The notes beneath the pieces are model-generated. The model saw only the letters and a list, made by a program, of their open reading frames with translations. It was not told the origin of the DNA and searched no databases. This document shows positions 54,717-63,636 of a DNA stretch of 64,000 bases, piece by piece. The stretch's first letter is position 1. Every line of letters starts with the position of its first letter. The stretch is from Gammaproteobacteria bacterium (lineage in GTDB: Bacteria; Pseudomonadota; Gammaproteobacteria; SZUA-140): positions 62,001-126,000 of the forward strand of contig WFVD01000026.1 of the NCBI GenBank assembly GCA_015491865.1, written 5' to 3'. Both the position numbers and the translations under genes were made by a program.

Positions 54717-56870
54717 ATGAAAAGTGCGCACCTTCGAGTCGTTTCCGCTGCCGCATCTGAGATCCCGTTTCAGGCTGCGTCTCTTGATATCTGGGATAAA
54801 AAATATTGCCTCAAAAACAAGGCAGGCGATGCGATCGATCAGTCGATCGACGACACATATCAGCGCGTTGCGCGTGCACTGGCTGATGTTGAAGAGACGC
54901 AGGAGAAGCGCGACTCCTGGCATGAGGCGTTTCTGTGGGCGTTGCGTCACGGCGCAATCCCGGCGGGGCGAATCACCTCCAATGCGGGTGCGCAGGCGCA
55001 TAAACCGGCCACTTCTACCATTAATTGCACCGTCTCCGGAATCATTAAAGACTCGATGGATGACATTCTGGGAAAGGTTCACGAGGCGGGGCTGACGCTA
55101 AAAGCGGGTTGTGGCATCGGCTATGAGTTCTCAACGTTGCGCCCCAAAGGGGGCTATGTCTCAGGTGCGGGTGCCTACACCTCGGGGCCGATGTCGTTTA
55201 TGGATATCTACGACAAGATGTGTTTTACCGTTTCAAGTGCCGGCGGCCGTCGTGGTGCACAGATGGGGACCTTTGATATTGGCCATCCCGATGTGCTCGA
55301 TTTTATCAAGGCGAAGCGCGAGGATGGCCGCCTGCGCCAGTTCAATCTCTCACTGCTCATCACCAAAGAGTTTATGGAGGCGGTGGTGAGTGACAGTGAC
55401 TGGAAGCTCGCCTTCCCTGCGAAACCCGGTGATATCGAAAATGGCGAGATCGACCTGAATAATCCGGCGCAGGTGGTGTGGCGTGAGTGGCCACTAAAAG
55501 CGGGCTATATTGAAAACGAAGCTGGGCTGGTTGCCTGCCGTGTGAGCAAGACCATTCGTGCGCGCCGCCTATGGGATGTGATCATGTCTTCGACCTACGA
55601 TTATGCCGAGCCAGGCTTTATTCTGATCGATAAGGTGAATGAGATGAACAATAACTGGTTCTGCGAAAATATCCGCGCCACCAACCCCTGCGGTGAACAG
55701 CCGTTGCCACCTTACGGCTCGTGCCTGCTGGGTTCGATTAATCTGACCCGCTTTGTGCGCAACCCGTTTACCGAAGAGGCCAGCTTCGACTGGGATGAGT
55801 ATGGCAAGGTGGTTAGCATCTTTACCCGCATGCTCGATAATGTGGTGGAGATTAATGGGCTGCCGCTGGAGCAGCAGCGCAGAGAGATCGAAGGGAAACG
55901 TCGCCACGGCATGGGGTATCTGGGACTGGGATCCACCATGACGATGTTGCGGATGCAGTACGGTGATAAAGAATCACTGGCGTTCACTGAAGAGGTGACC
56001 CGCAAGATGGCGATGGTTGGCTGGCAGGCTGCGCTGGAGCTTGCCAAAGAGAAGGGGGCAGCACCCATTCTGGAAGAAGAGTTCAGCGTGACGGCCGAGA
56101 TGCTGCGCAAACGCCCGGAGATGGCGGACGACGGTTATGCCGTTGGCGATACGATTAAAGGTAAAGTGCTGCATGCGAAATATAGCCGCTATATGCAGCA
56201 GATCGCCAAAGAGGATCCCGAGCTGGTGGCGGCTCTGGCCGAAACCGGCGCGCGTTTTACCCACCATAGCTCGATCGCACCGACCGGCACAATCTCGCTC
56301 TCGCTGGCCAACAACGCCAGCAACGGCATCGAGCCAAGCTTCGCGCATCAATATTCACGCAATGTGATCCGCGAAGGGAAAAAGAGCAAAGAGAAGGTCG
56401 ATGTCTTCTCATTTGAGCTGCTGGCCTACCGTGAGCTGATCAACAGTGAGGCTTCGCCCGAGTCGAACGATCGCGTGAACCAGCTGCCGGAGTATTTCAT
56501 CACGGCCGATGACATCACGCCAAAATCGCATGTTGATGTGCAGGCTGCTGCACAGCGTTGGATCGACTCTTCGATCTCCAAGACCGCTAACGTGCCGAGT
56601 GATTACGACTACGAAGCGTTCAAGGATATCTACCTCTACGCCTATGAGCAGGGGTTAAAGGGGTGTACAACTTTTCGCTTTAATCCAGAGGCGTTTCAGG
56701 GTGTACTGGTGAAAGAGACCGATCTGGAAAACACCACCTACCGCTTTACGCTGGAAGATGGTTCCGTAATGGAGGTAAAGGGTAATGAAGAGATTGAATA
56801 TGATGGCGAGGTGCATAGCGCGGCCAATCTATATGACGCGCTAAAAGAGGGCTACTACGGTAAATTTTAA
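54717..56870 (+). CDS. nrdJ: B12-dependent (class II) ribonucleotide reductase, catalytic subunit
   Basis: NrdJa, 717 residues, reduces ribonucleotides to deoxyribonucleotides using adenosylcobalamin and so needs no oxygen. The finger loop and active site are visible: NPCGEQPLPPYGSC (thiyl-radical Cys and Glu), GCGIGYEFS, and APTGTISLSLANNAS. The redox-active C-terminal cysteines are missing here and lie in the next gene, as in the split NrdJa/NrdJb of Pseudomonas. The ATG at 54717 has GGGAGAG nine bases before it; the ORF track adds 70 unrelated residues. Confidence 0.95.
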   Translation: MKSAHLRVVSAAASEIPFQAASLDIWDKKYCLKNKAGDAIDQSIDDTYQRVARALADVEETQEKRDSWHEAFLWALRHGAIPAGRITSNAGAQAHKPATSTINCTVSGIIKDSMDDILGKVHEAGLTLKAGCGIGYEFSTLRPKGGYVSGAGAYTSGPMSFMDIYDKMCFTVSSAGGRRGAQMGTFDIGHPDVLDFIKAKREDGRLRQFNLSLLITKEFMEAVVSDSDWKLAFPAKPGDIENGEIDLNNPAQVVWREWPLKAGYIENEAGLVACRVSKTIRARRLWDVIMSSTYDYAEPGFILIDKVNEMNNNWFCENIRATNPCGEQPLPPYGSCLLGSINLTRFVRNPFTEEASFDWDEYGKVVSIFTRMLDNVVEINGLPLEQQRREIEGKRRHGMGYLGLGSTMTMLRMQYGDKESLAFTEEVTRKMAMVGWQAALELAKEKGAAPILEEEFSVTAEMLRKRPEMADDGYAVGDTIKGKVLHAKYSRYMQQIAKEDPELVAALAETGARFTHHSSIAPTGTISLSLANNASNGIEPSFAHQYSRNVIREGKKSKEKVDVFSFELLAYRELINSEASPESNDRVNQLPEYFITADDITPKSHVDVQAAAQRWIDSSISKTANVPSDYDYEAFKDIYLYAYEQGLKGCTTFRFNPEAFQGVLVKETDLENTTYRFTLEDGSVMEVKGNEEIEYDGEVHSAANLYDALKEGYYGKF

Positions 56871-56914
56871 TTTACGGGGTAGCAGGCACTGGAAAATCGG
56901 GGAGAAATAGAAAG

Positions 56915-57631
56915 ATGGCCACAAAGATTGGTAAAAAAATCGTCAGCTATGACGTCGTAAATGAAGAAGAGAAGGGGCAGCCAGCGGCTGAGGTGGTAAG
57001 CAGCTCAGAGAAAATGGAGTCGATCTCCAATGTGATCCACATGCATGAGAAGCTGGAGCGGCCGGAGATGCTGCTGGGCTCGACTTATAAAGTAAAGACA
57101 CCGCTAACCGAGCATGCACTTTATGTCACCGTTAATGATGTGATCCTGAATCAGGGAACCGAGCATGAGTTGCGGCGTCCGTTTGAGGTCTTTATTAACT
57201 CCAAAAATATGGATCACTTCCAGTGGATTGTGGCGCTAACGCGGATTATTTCAGCGGTCTTCAGAAAGGGGGGGGATGTCACCTTTCTGGTTGAAGAGCT
57301 GCGTTCGGTTTTTGACCCGCGTGGTGGCTATTTTAAACGTGGTGGTAAGTTCATGCCGTCGCTGGTGGCTGAGATTGGCGAGGTGATCGACCAGCATCTG
57401 CGCCTGATTGGTATGATCAAGGATGAAGGGCTTGATGATCATCAAAAGCGTTTTCTCGATGAGAAGCGCGAGCAGTTTGATGCAGCAGGAGCGCAGGCTG
57501 CCAGCGCAGAGACGGCCGTTAGTTCATTCCCAGCAGGCGCGCAGCTTTGCAATAAGTGCAGCACCCGGGCAATGATCAAAATGGATGGCTGTATGACCTG
57601 TCTGAATTGTGGCGATTCCAAGTGTGGTTAG
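56915..57631 (+). CDS. nrdJb: NrdJb, C-terminal subunit of split class II ribonucleotide reductase
   Basis: A 238-residue protein with a TSCPD domain (about 60-160: LTEHALYVTVNDV...PFEVFINSKN and FKRGGKFMPSLVAEIGEVID). It ends in a cysteine-rich tail (CNKC, CMTCLNC, CG) able to shuttle electrons to the active site of NrdJa. In Pseudomonas NrdJa needs NrdJb. It lies 44 bases after nrdJa, with GGGGAG upstream of the ATG. The TSCPD name and tail agree with this role; binding to NrdJa is inferred. Confidence 0.92.
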   Translation: MATKIGKKIVSYDVVNEEEKGQPAAEVVSSSEKMESISNVIHMHEKLERPEMLLGSTYKVKTPLTEHALYVTVNDVILNQGTEHELRRPFEVFINSKNMDHFQWIVALTRIISAVFRKGGDVTFLVEELRSVFDPRGGYFKRGGKFMPSLVAEIGEVIDQHLRLIGMIKDEGLDDHQKRFLDEKREQFDAAGAQAASAETAVSSFPAGAQLCNKCSTRAMIKMDGCMTCLNCGDSKCG

Positions 57632-57683
57632 GGGGCAGTCGAATTCAGGATGAGCTGTAACTGATTGATCTGTTGGTTGTTGG

Positions 57684-57713
57684 TTGGATAAGCGCTATCG
57701 AATCGGTTATAAT
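57684..57713 (+). promoter_or_regulatory. Sigma70-like promoter upstream of 76-residue ORF
   Basis: TTGGAT and a perfect TATAAT are separated by 18 bases, ending 73 bases before the ATG of the small gene. This gives that gene its own promoter after nrdJb. Confidence 0.6.
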
Positions 57714-57785
57714 CGAGACTATCAGGGAGCGGTAGTACCGACAGGTGACAGGAGTTCATATCTGTCTGAAACTGAGGGTTACCAT

Positions 57786-58016
57786 ATGTCCATCCAGCAA
57801 AAGCCGATTGTAGGTTCGTGGTATGTCAATTTAACGGGGCAGCTGCTAAAAGTCCGCGCCGTTAGTTATTGTGAGTCATCCTTATCAAAGGTCGTGGTTG
57901 AGTACCTGAATGGCTCCAGAGTCATTGTCGATATTGAGCAGTGGAAGCTGCTGGACCTGGAGATCAATTTCGAAAAGGGCACACGTCGCAAAAAACGCGA
58001 AGAGTTTCAGGGCTGA
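57786..58016 (+). CDS. Small hypothetical protein
   Basis: A 76-residue soluble protein: KPIVGSWYVNLTGQLLKVRAV and VVVEYLNGSRVIVDIEQWKLLDLE. The end is basic (KGTRRKKREEF). It resembles short conserved proteins of gammaproteobacteria with no known role; I cannot name the family. GAGGG lies eight bases before the ATG at 57786, so the upstream part of the ORF-track frame is likely leader sequence. It has its own promoter. Confidence 0.75.
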   Translation: MSIQQKPIVGSWYVNLTGQLLKVRAVSYCESSLSKVVVEYLNGSRVIVDIEQWKLLDLEINFEKGTRRKKREEFQG

Positions 58017-58072
58017 AACGCCTTAATCTCTACTTCCGGGTCAGTAGGGCCCCGGGGTGAGTGGGTAGTGCT

Positions 58073-58984
58073 CTAATGGTCGCTCGTCTGTTTGCCGCTC
58101 TGCTTTAATTCCGAAACGCACTGCTGCAGCCCCAGCTCAAGGGTGGGGTAACGCAGTGACACCCCCAGTTCAGTTGTTAGCCGCCGGCTATCGATCCGCT
58201 TTGATTCCCGCAAATAGCTGAGCATCCCAGGCGAGAGGAGCTGGTGGGCAGCCTCCCAGGTGATTTCTGGCGGATATGGCAGAGCGAAGGCAGAGGCGAC
58301 CTCCCAGAAATATTGTGAGATGGAGCCAGGGTGGCCGTCGCTGGCGTTAAAGATGGCGACAGAGGTTGTGGTGTTGAGCGCCGCAGCGATAGCGATATCA
58401 GCAAGGTCGTCGGCATGAATGCGGTTGGAGTAAGGAGCGATCACTCGCTTCAGGATCGGCTGGCGAGCCTGGATTTGCCGAAAGGGGAGGCGACTGGCAC
58501 TGTAAATTCCCGCGACGCGAAGAATCGAGAGGGTAGTGGCTCGATGGTGTTGATACTCAATGAGCTGTTGTTCAGCGTCAAGGCGTCGCTTGCCGCGAGC
58601 GGTAACGGGTTGAGTGGGTGCTGTTTCATCAATCCAGTTACCAGCTGAATCGGCATAGACTGCGGTGGTACTGATATAGACAATGTGTACCGGTTGGCGC
58701 GGGGCCGAGGCAAGGCTGCTGAGAAAGCGACTCATGCGCAGGTCTTGTTCACCCTCTGCTGTTGGTGGCACAAAGTAGAAGAGCAGGTAATCATTGCTTA
58801 GGGTCGGCAGCGTTAGCATCGGCTGGTCGAGATCTTCGCATCTACTGTCGAATCCGTACCTTTTTAATTTTTCAGCGCTGTTGTCTGAGCGGACAAGAGT
58901 CGTAATGCTGTAACCTTGCTGCTGGAGCTTTTCTCCGACTCGGATGCCAATATCGCCGCATCCAATAATAAGGGCATTTAACAT
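58073..58984 (-). CDS. NAD(P)-dependent epimerase/dehydratase family protein (YeeZ-like)
   Basis: A 303-residue Rossmann-fold protein, extended short-chain dehydrogenase class. The nucleotide motif is IIGCGDIGIRV, and YISTTAVYADSAGNWIDETAP is the catalytic-region block as in E. coli YeeZ. It lacks the usual Tyr-x-x-x-Lys pair, like other atypical members. The ATG at 58984 (AGGAAAA upstream) is divergent from the ferredoxin reductase gene. The substrate is unknown. Confidence 0.88.
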   Translation of the reverse strand: MLNALIIGCGDIGIRVGEKLQQQGYSITTLVRSDNSAEKLKRYGFDSRCEDLDQPMLTLPTLSNDYLLFYFVPPTAEGEQDLRMSRFLSSLASAPRQPVHIVYISTTAVYADSAGNWIDETAPTQPVTARGKRRLDAEQQLIEYQHHRATTLSILRVAGIYSASRLPFRQIQARQPILKRVIAPYSNRIHADDLADIAIAAALNTTTSVAIFNASDGHPGSISQYFWEVASAFALPYPPEITWEAAHQLLSPGMLSYLRESKRIDSRRLTTELGVSLRYPTLELGLQQCVSELKQSGKQTSDH

Positions 58985-59049
58985 AGGGTTTTCCTGACAT
59001 GGAAAATAAAGCACAATGTGCGGCTATTATTTCTTATCAGGGTAGTTTA

Positions 59050-60078
59050 ATGGGTTTTAAAATTGTTATCAGCCCGGCCGGCAGAAGTTTTGAGGCTGAA
59101 GAGGGCGAAAGTATTCTCGACGCTGCGTTGCGTAACGGCGTGAATCTCGCTTATGGCTGTCGGAATGCCGTCTGCGGTGCCTGTAAAGGGACGTTACTGG
59201 CGGGAGAGGTGAGCTACGAAGATCTCGAACCGGTTGCGCTTTCTGAGGCTGAAAAGCGGGCGGGGATGGTGCTGTTTTGTGGTGCTGAACCCCGCAGTGA
59301 TCTCGCCATTACGGTGGATGAGGTCTGTTCATCGAACGAAATCAGCGTTGAACAGTACCCAGTTCGAGTGGTGAAACTCGATAAACTGGCACCGGATGTG
59401 ATGCGTGTCTACCTCAAATTACCTGATGCCTCGCGGATGCAGTTTCTGGCGGGACAGTATATCGATATTATTTTACGCGATGGGCGTCGCCGTAGCTTCT
59501 CGCTGGCGAATGCACCGCATGATGACGAGCTGCTTGAGCTGCATATCCGCTATATCGATGGCGGTGAATTTACCGACCATGTTTTCGGTGATATGCAGGA
59601 GAAAGAGATGCTCCGTATCGAAGGGCCGCTGGGTGGTTTTTACTTGCGCGAAACATCACCGCGCCCGATGATTTTTGTGGCGGGCGGTACCGGCTTTGCG
59701 CCGGTTAAAGGGATTATTGAACATGCGCTGGCGGAGAAGATTGATCGTCCCATCCATCTTTACTGGGGCGCGCGCGCTGAAATTGATCTCTATCTGAATG
59801 ATATGCCGAAAAAGTGGGCCGACCGTGGCGTGGTTAACTACATCCCTGTGCTTTCAGAGGTGGCCGAGGGCGATCAGTGGTCGGGGCGCAAAGGGTATGT
59901 GCATCAAGCCGTGCTTGATGATTTTCCTGATCTTAGTGGCTACGATGTCTATGCCGGTGGGCCGCCAGTGATGGTTTCAGCGGCGCGGGAGGCGTTTACA
60001 GCGCAAGGGCTATCTGAGGAAAACTTCTTTTACGACGCGTTCGAATTTTCAAAAGACTCAGCTGTATCAGAGAACTGA
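59050..60078 (+). CDS. 2Fe-2S ferredoxin-NAD(P)H reductase (flavoprotein)
   Basis: A 342-residue electron carrier: an N-terminal plant-type ferredoxin domain (CRNAVCGACKG and a later LFCGAEP) followed by an FNR-like FAD domain (RRSFSLANAP) and an NAD(P) domain (GGTGFAPVKG, YAGGPPVMV). The layout matches CDP-6-deoxy-glucoseen reductase and phenol or oxygenase reductases (e.g. UbiB-adjacent Fre homologues). The partner oxidase or dehydratase is not in the window. I chose MGFKIVISPAGRSF at 59050; ATG 58999 has no ribosome-binding site. Confidence 0.9.
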   Translation: MGFKIVISPAGRSFEAEEGESILDAALRNGVNLAYGCRNAVCGACKGTLLAGEVSYEDLEPVALSEAEKRAGMVLFCGAEPRSDLAITVDEVCSSNEISVEQYPVRVVKLDKLAPDVMRVYLKLPDASRMQFLAGQYIDIILRDGRRRSFSLANAPHDDELLELHIRYIDGGEFTDHVFGDMQEKEMLRIEGPLGGFYLRETSPRPMIFVAGGTGFAPVKGIIEHALAEKIDRPIHLYWGARAEIDLYLNDMPKKWADRGVVNYIPVLSEVAEGDQWSGRKGYVHQAVLDDFPDLSGYDVYAGGPPVMVSAAREAFTAQGLSEENFFYDAFEFSKDSAVSEN

Positions 60079-60098
60079 TAGCAGCTGAGCTGTTTCCT

Positions 60099-60118
60099 CA
60101 GGGCCTGGGTTGGCCCTG
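60099..60118. terminator. Hairpin in convergent gap
   Basis: CAGGGCC and GGCCCTG form a seven-base GC-rich stem with a six-base loop, exactly filling the gap between the reductase gene and hemY, which converge. No T tract follows on either strand, so it may be a weak bidirectional terminator. Confidence 0.45.
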
Positions 60119-61387
60119 TCAGGCCTGCTGGGGGGCTAACAAAACACCGCTACGACTTTCAATGACGTTGTTATTACTTGCTGGCAGCGCAATCTGTTGT
60201 GCCTGTGCCGGCAGCGAAACACTCATAGAGAGTCCTGTTCGATAGTATTCGATCGCCTTTTCCTGCTCACCACACTTCTCCATCAACGCGGCCAGCTCCT
60301 TGCAGGTTTCTGGTTGTGGGTCGGCCTGCATGCTCGCTTCAAGATAGCCACGGGCCTTTTCCAGCTCTCCATTGCGGAGCGCAAGGCGCCCCAGAGTGAG
60401 TAGCAATACAGGGTTGGTGCGCTGTTTACGCAGCAGTTTCTCTGCATTTTTATACTGGCGGCCAAGGTTGTTGCCCTTGATGATGCCGTAAAGATAGCAG
60501 AGTTCATCATTCCAGTTGTTGTTGATCACCTGATAGATCAGCTCTTCGCTCTGATGTCCCTGGCCGTGGCTGATGAGTGCGTGGGTATATTCGAGCAGAA
60601 CGCTCTCCTGCTTTCTAATACGGCGAGGTGTGCGGTGCCAGGCGTTGTTGAGTAGCTCCACATCATGTGCTGAACATTTCAGCAGCTCTGCATAGGCCAT
60701 ATGCTCAAGGCGATCCAGATCAAAGGTTGACAGTACGTGGTTTTTACGCAGCGCCGGGAGGATGTCGATCAGCTTGTTCCACTCGCCCATTTTAGTGTAA
60801 AGCTTGGCGAGCAGTTTGAGGATTGACTCATTTTTTGGCGCAAACTGACGTAGAAGCTTCAGACTCTGAGCCGCCTCTTCCAGTTGACCGTTGCTCATTA
60901 GCAGCTCGGCCTGAGTCAGTGAAACAGCGATGCTGTTTCTTGGTGAAAGCTGACGAGCCATTTTCAGGTAGTGATCACGACGTTCCTTTGCGCCCAGCTT
61001 TTGAGCGGCACGGGCGGCCCCCAGATAGTTAAGAACGGGTAGCTCGCCTGCCTGAGCGTTCTGAGACAGAAGTTGTTCGGCTTTTTTCCAGTTGCCTTCT
61101 GCAAGATCGATCATCCCCTGTGCATTGGCCATCCGCGCTTTACACTCTTTGCGCTTGCCATTCCACGAGAGTAGTGTCTTGGGTGACTTGAGGGTGCCCC
61201 CCAATAATTTTGTCGCCTGGTAAAGGATAATATAGCCGACGATGCCGACAGACAGGACAAGCACCAGGCTCGCCTCCATAGTCCAGTTGCCGTAGTTAAC
61301 CATGATGTAGCCTGGATCATCTTTCGCATACAGTGCGATTGCAACAGAAGCCAGGAGGGCGATGATTGCGGTGATTAATAGTTTCAT
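60119..61387 (-). CDS. hemY: HemY, heme-pathway TPR membrane protein
   Basis: A 422-residue inner-membrane protein. Two helices at the start (about 3-21 and 40-60) anchor a cytoplasmic or periplasmic TPR region (about 90-400) with repeated leucine/alanine helices such as QARELGAKERRDHYLKMA-type units. HemY of this type is encoded with hemC, hemD and hemX and is proposed to organise the porphyrin enzymes; it is not the Bacillus HemY oxidase. It is the last gene of the operon. Confidence 0.92.
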   Translation of the reverse strand: MKLLITAIIALLASVAIALYAKDDPGYIMVNYGNWTMEASLVLVLSVGIVGYIILYQATKLLGGTLKSPKTLLSWNGKRKECKARMANAQGMIDLAEGNWKKAEQLLSQNAQAGELPVLNYLGAARAAQKLGAKERRDHYLKMARQLSPRNSIAVSLTQAELLMSNGQLEEAAQSLKLLRQFAPKNESILKLLAKLYTKMGEWNKLIDILPALRKNHVLSTFDLDRLEHMAYAELLKCSAHDVELLNNAWHRTPRRIRKQESVLLEYTHALISHGQGHQSEELIYQVINNNWNDELCYLYGIIKGNNLGRQYKNAEKLLRKQRTNPVLLLTLGRLALRNGELEKARGYLEASMQADPQPETCKELAALMEKCGEQEKAIEYYRTGLSMSVSLPAQAQQIALPASNNNVIESRSGVLLAPQQA

Positions 61388-61405
61388 AAATATGTCACTC
61401 CACTA

Positions 61406-62815
61406 CTAGTGAATTGCGGCGCCGTGGGAGACGCTTGTTAATGATGTAAGGGCCAGTATCTGGTTTGAATGGCGATTGCTGGTTGGTACCGATACCTTCA
61501 GTGATTTGCTGGCGATGAATTTTTGTAATGCGACCAGAGAGGCTGAAATGTCAGGTAACTCGATATCGATTTTGATCTGCTGCAGGTCGTTAAGCGACTG
61601 AAACAGCTTAGCGCCCTCGGGTGAATCAATATCATAAAACTGAGCGAGCCATTCGCTGGCAGTCTCCAGGTTTTCATGGAAGGTTGAGTCGTCGTTGCGC
61701 AGCAGCGCTAGCCGTGCAGATTCGATCTTGAGTTGTAAGTTCTGGGTCAGATAGGCGTGTTTTTCAGGTGTCAGCGGTGCCATTGCTGGATCCTTGCTGT
61801 TTCGCACCGTGACCAGAGGTTTTAGCGCAGTCCACACTTCGTCGGCGAGTACTTCCCACTGCTTACGTTCATCGTCAGCGCCTTTCTCACTGGTCAGCCT
61901 GGTCTCCAGCGGCCTGGCTAATGGTAGTTGCTTGATGCTGCTACCGATCGTTGCCAGTGTTTGCGCCATGGCAGGGATATCAAGCTTTGGCACAGTGCCA
62001 AGCGCTTCAATTTCGCTGTTGATTAACTGCTGAATATCAGCAAGCTCAGCCATGTTCAGCTCCGTGAGCTGTTTGGCAGCTGAGTTGAGAGCAGTCAGTG
62101 CAGCGTCGATGTCATGCTCAAGGGTGAGGCGGCTATTGGCGATATGCAGCAGGTATTCTGCTTCTGCCAACACCCAGGCGGACATGTCATCTTTCTCCGC
62201 TTCAGCCTTAACCTCCGACTGGAGTGTCGACAGCCCTTCGCTTAGCGCATTTACATTATCCTGCAGCGATTTCTGATGCGCTTTTAGCGAGCTATGCAGG
62301 CTTTGAACGCCCTGGATTTTCTCATCGAGATTGGCGTTGATGTTGCCGAGGCCACTCTGTTGTGCGCTTTCGAGTGTTGCGACGCCACCTTTAACCTCGG
62401 TAAGTTCACTTTGAAGAGAAGTTAGCTCACCCTTCAGACGCGCTATTTCGCTTTGCAGCGCGCTAACTGTCGACTGCACTGAGCCGATCTCAGACTGAAC
62501 ATTGCCGAGGCCGGACTCAACAGCATTCACTGATGCGATAGTGGGTTTAAGTGCCGTGCTGATTGAGGACTCAATCTGCCCGCCCTGTGTCGCCAGTAGC
62601 TGGTTTAATTTACTGGATTCCTCCCAGCTTTTATAACCAAGCCCACCTGCGCCCACAGCTGTGATAAGGGCCAGGACTCCAATGGCGCCACCACCACCGC
62701 TCTTTTGTGGAGCAGCCGCTTGTGCTGGCTGTTTTGAGACGGCAACCGCTCGACTTTCCGGCGCCTGCTTCTCCTCTTTTTTGTTCTTTGGTTGCGATGC
62801 TGGTTTATCGCTCAT
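61406..62815 (-). CDS. hemX: HemX, uroporphyrinogen-III C-methyltransferase-like membrane protein
   Basis: A 469-residue protein of the HemX family. An N-terminal Lys/Gln/Ala-rich cytoplasmic part (1-45) leads to one membrane helix (about 45-65, GGGAIGVLALITAVGAGGLGY), a long coiled coil (about 70-215) with Ser/Leu/Gln heptads, and a helical C-terminal domain. It carries no methyltransferase motif, so the name in databases is misleading. It is encoded two bases from hemD in the hemC-hemD-hemX-hemY operon. Confidence 0.92.
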   Translation of the reverse strand: MSDKPASQPKNKKEEKQAPESRAVAVSKQPAQAAAPQKSGGGGAIGVLALITAVGAGGLGYKSWEESSKLNQLLATQGGQIESSISTALKPTIASVNAVESGLGNVQSEIGSVQSTVSALQSEIARLKGELTSLQSELTEVKGGVATLESAQQSGLGNINANLDEKIQGVQSLHSSLKAHQKSLQDNVNALSEGLSTLQSEVKAEAEKDDMSAWVLAEAEYLLHIANSRLTLEHDIDAALTALNSAAKQLTELNMAELADIQQLINSEIEALGTVPKLDIPAMAQTLATIGSSIKQLPLARPLETRLTSEKGADDERKQWEVLADEVWTALKPLVTVRNSKDPAMAPLTPEKHAYLTQNLQLKIESARLALLRNDDSTFHENLETASEWLAQFYDIDSPEGAKLFQSLNDLQQIKIDIELPDISASLVALQKFIASKSLKVSVPTSNRHSNQILALTSLTSVSHGAAIH

Positions 62816-62817
62816 TA

Positions 62818-63636
62818 TTACTCCCCCCGCTGAATTCCCCTCCGGAACCGGTCAGCATACCACTGTTCTACACTATTCAGTAAACCCTCATCGCTGGCCT
62901 CATCTGCCACCAGGGGTTGTTGGCTGAACCCTAATGTTTTAGCAAACTGGGCAGTTCGCTCGCTTATGACTACCAGCTCTGCTCTGAGCAACCACTCCTG
63001 TTCGGTTTCGGTGGCCATCTCAAGCAGGTTTCGCAGTCCCTCATTGCTAGTGACAATGAAGAGGTCGATACTACCGGATTTTCCCGCCTGCTGTATATTC
63101 CTTAGCCCTTCATTTGGCCTTTTTCGTCGATAAAGGTCGACCTCCACAACGGTCGCACCGCGCTGATTCAGCGTCTGAGCAAGTAGTTTGCGTCCACCCT
63201 CACCCTTGAATATCATGATTTTCTTGCCCGAAACAGCACTCATTGCGGGGTGTTTTAGTAGCGATTCACTATTAAACCCCTGCTCTGGGACGATATCTAC
63301 AGAAATGGAGCGTGCCCTTAACGCGCTGGTGGTGCGTTTGCCGATCGCGGCGACCTGAATTTTCTGTGGCCAGCTAAACGATGCCGGCGCGAGCTTAAAT
63401 AATCCATCGACAGCATTGGTGCTGGTAAAGATGGTAATACTAAAATCTTTTAGTCGGCTCAGTTTTTCATGGGCGCTCTGAATATCGAAAGGGGGGGCGA
63501 TCTCGATCACCGGCAGGCGGATCGCCGTGCCGCCCGCCTGTTCGATCATCCGGCAGAGCGGTTCGGCCTGATGTGCGGGCCGTGTTACCACCACCCGTAG
63601 TTGATCGAGCCGTTTTGGGGGGTTAACGGCTGGCAT
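62818..63636 (-). CDS. hemD: Uroporphyrinogen-III synthase HemD
   Basis: A 272-residue enzyme that cyclises hydroxymethylbilane to uroporphyrinogen [17 protein letters not shown] at the start, [27 protein letters not shown] and [16 protein letters not shown] match the two-domain HemD fold. The ORF track starts 33 codons earlier; the ATG at 63636 overlaps hemC by 14 bases, the usual coupling in hemC-hemD. Confidence 0.92.
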   Translation of the reverse strand: MPAVNPPKRLDQLRVVVTRPAHQAEPLCRMIEQAGGTAIRLPVIEIAPPFDIQSAHEKLSRLKDFSITIFTSTNAVDGLFKLAPASFSWPQKIQVAAIGKRTTSALRARSISVDIVPEQGFNSESLLKHPAMSAVSGKKIMIFKGEGGRKLLAQTLNQRGATVVEVDLYRRKRPNEGLRNIQQAGKSGSIDLFIVTSNEGLRNLLEMATETEQEWLLRAELVVISERTAQFAKTLGFSQQPLVADEASDEGLLNSVEQWYADRFRRGIQRGE

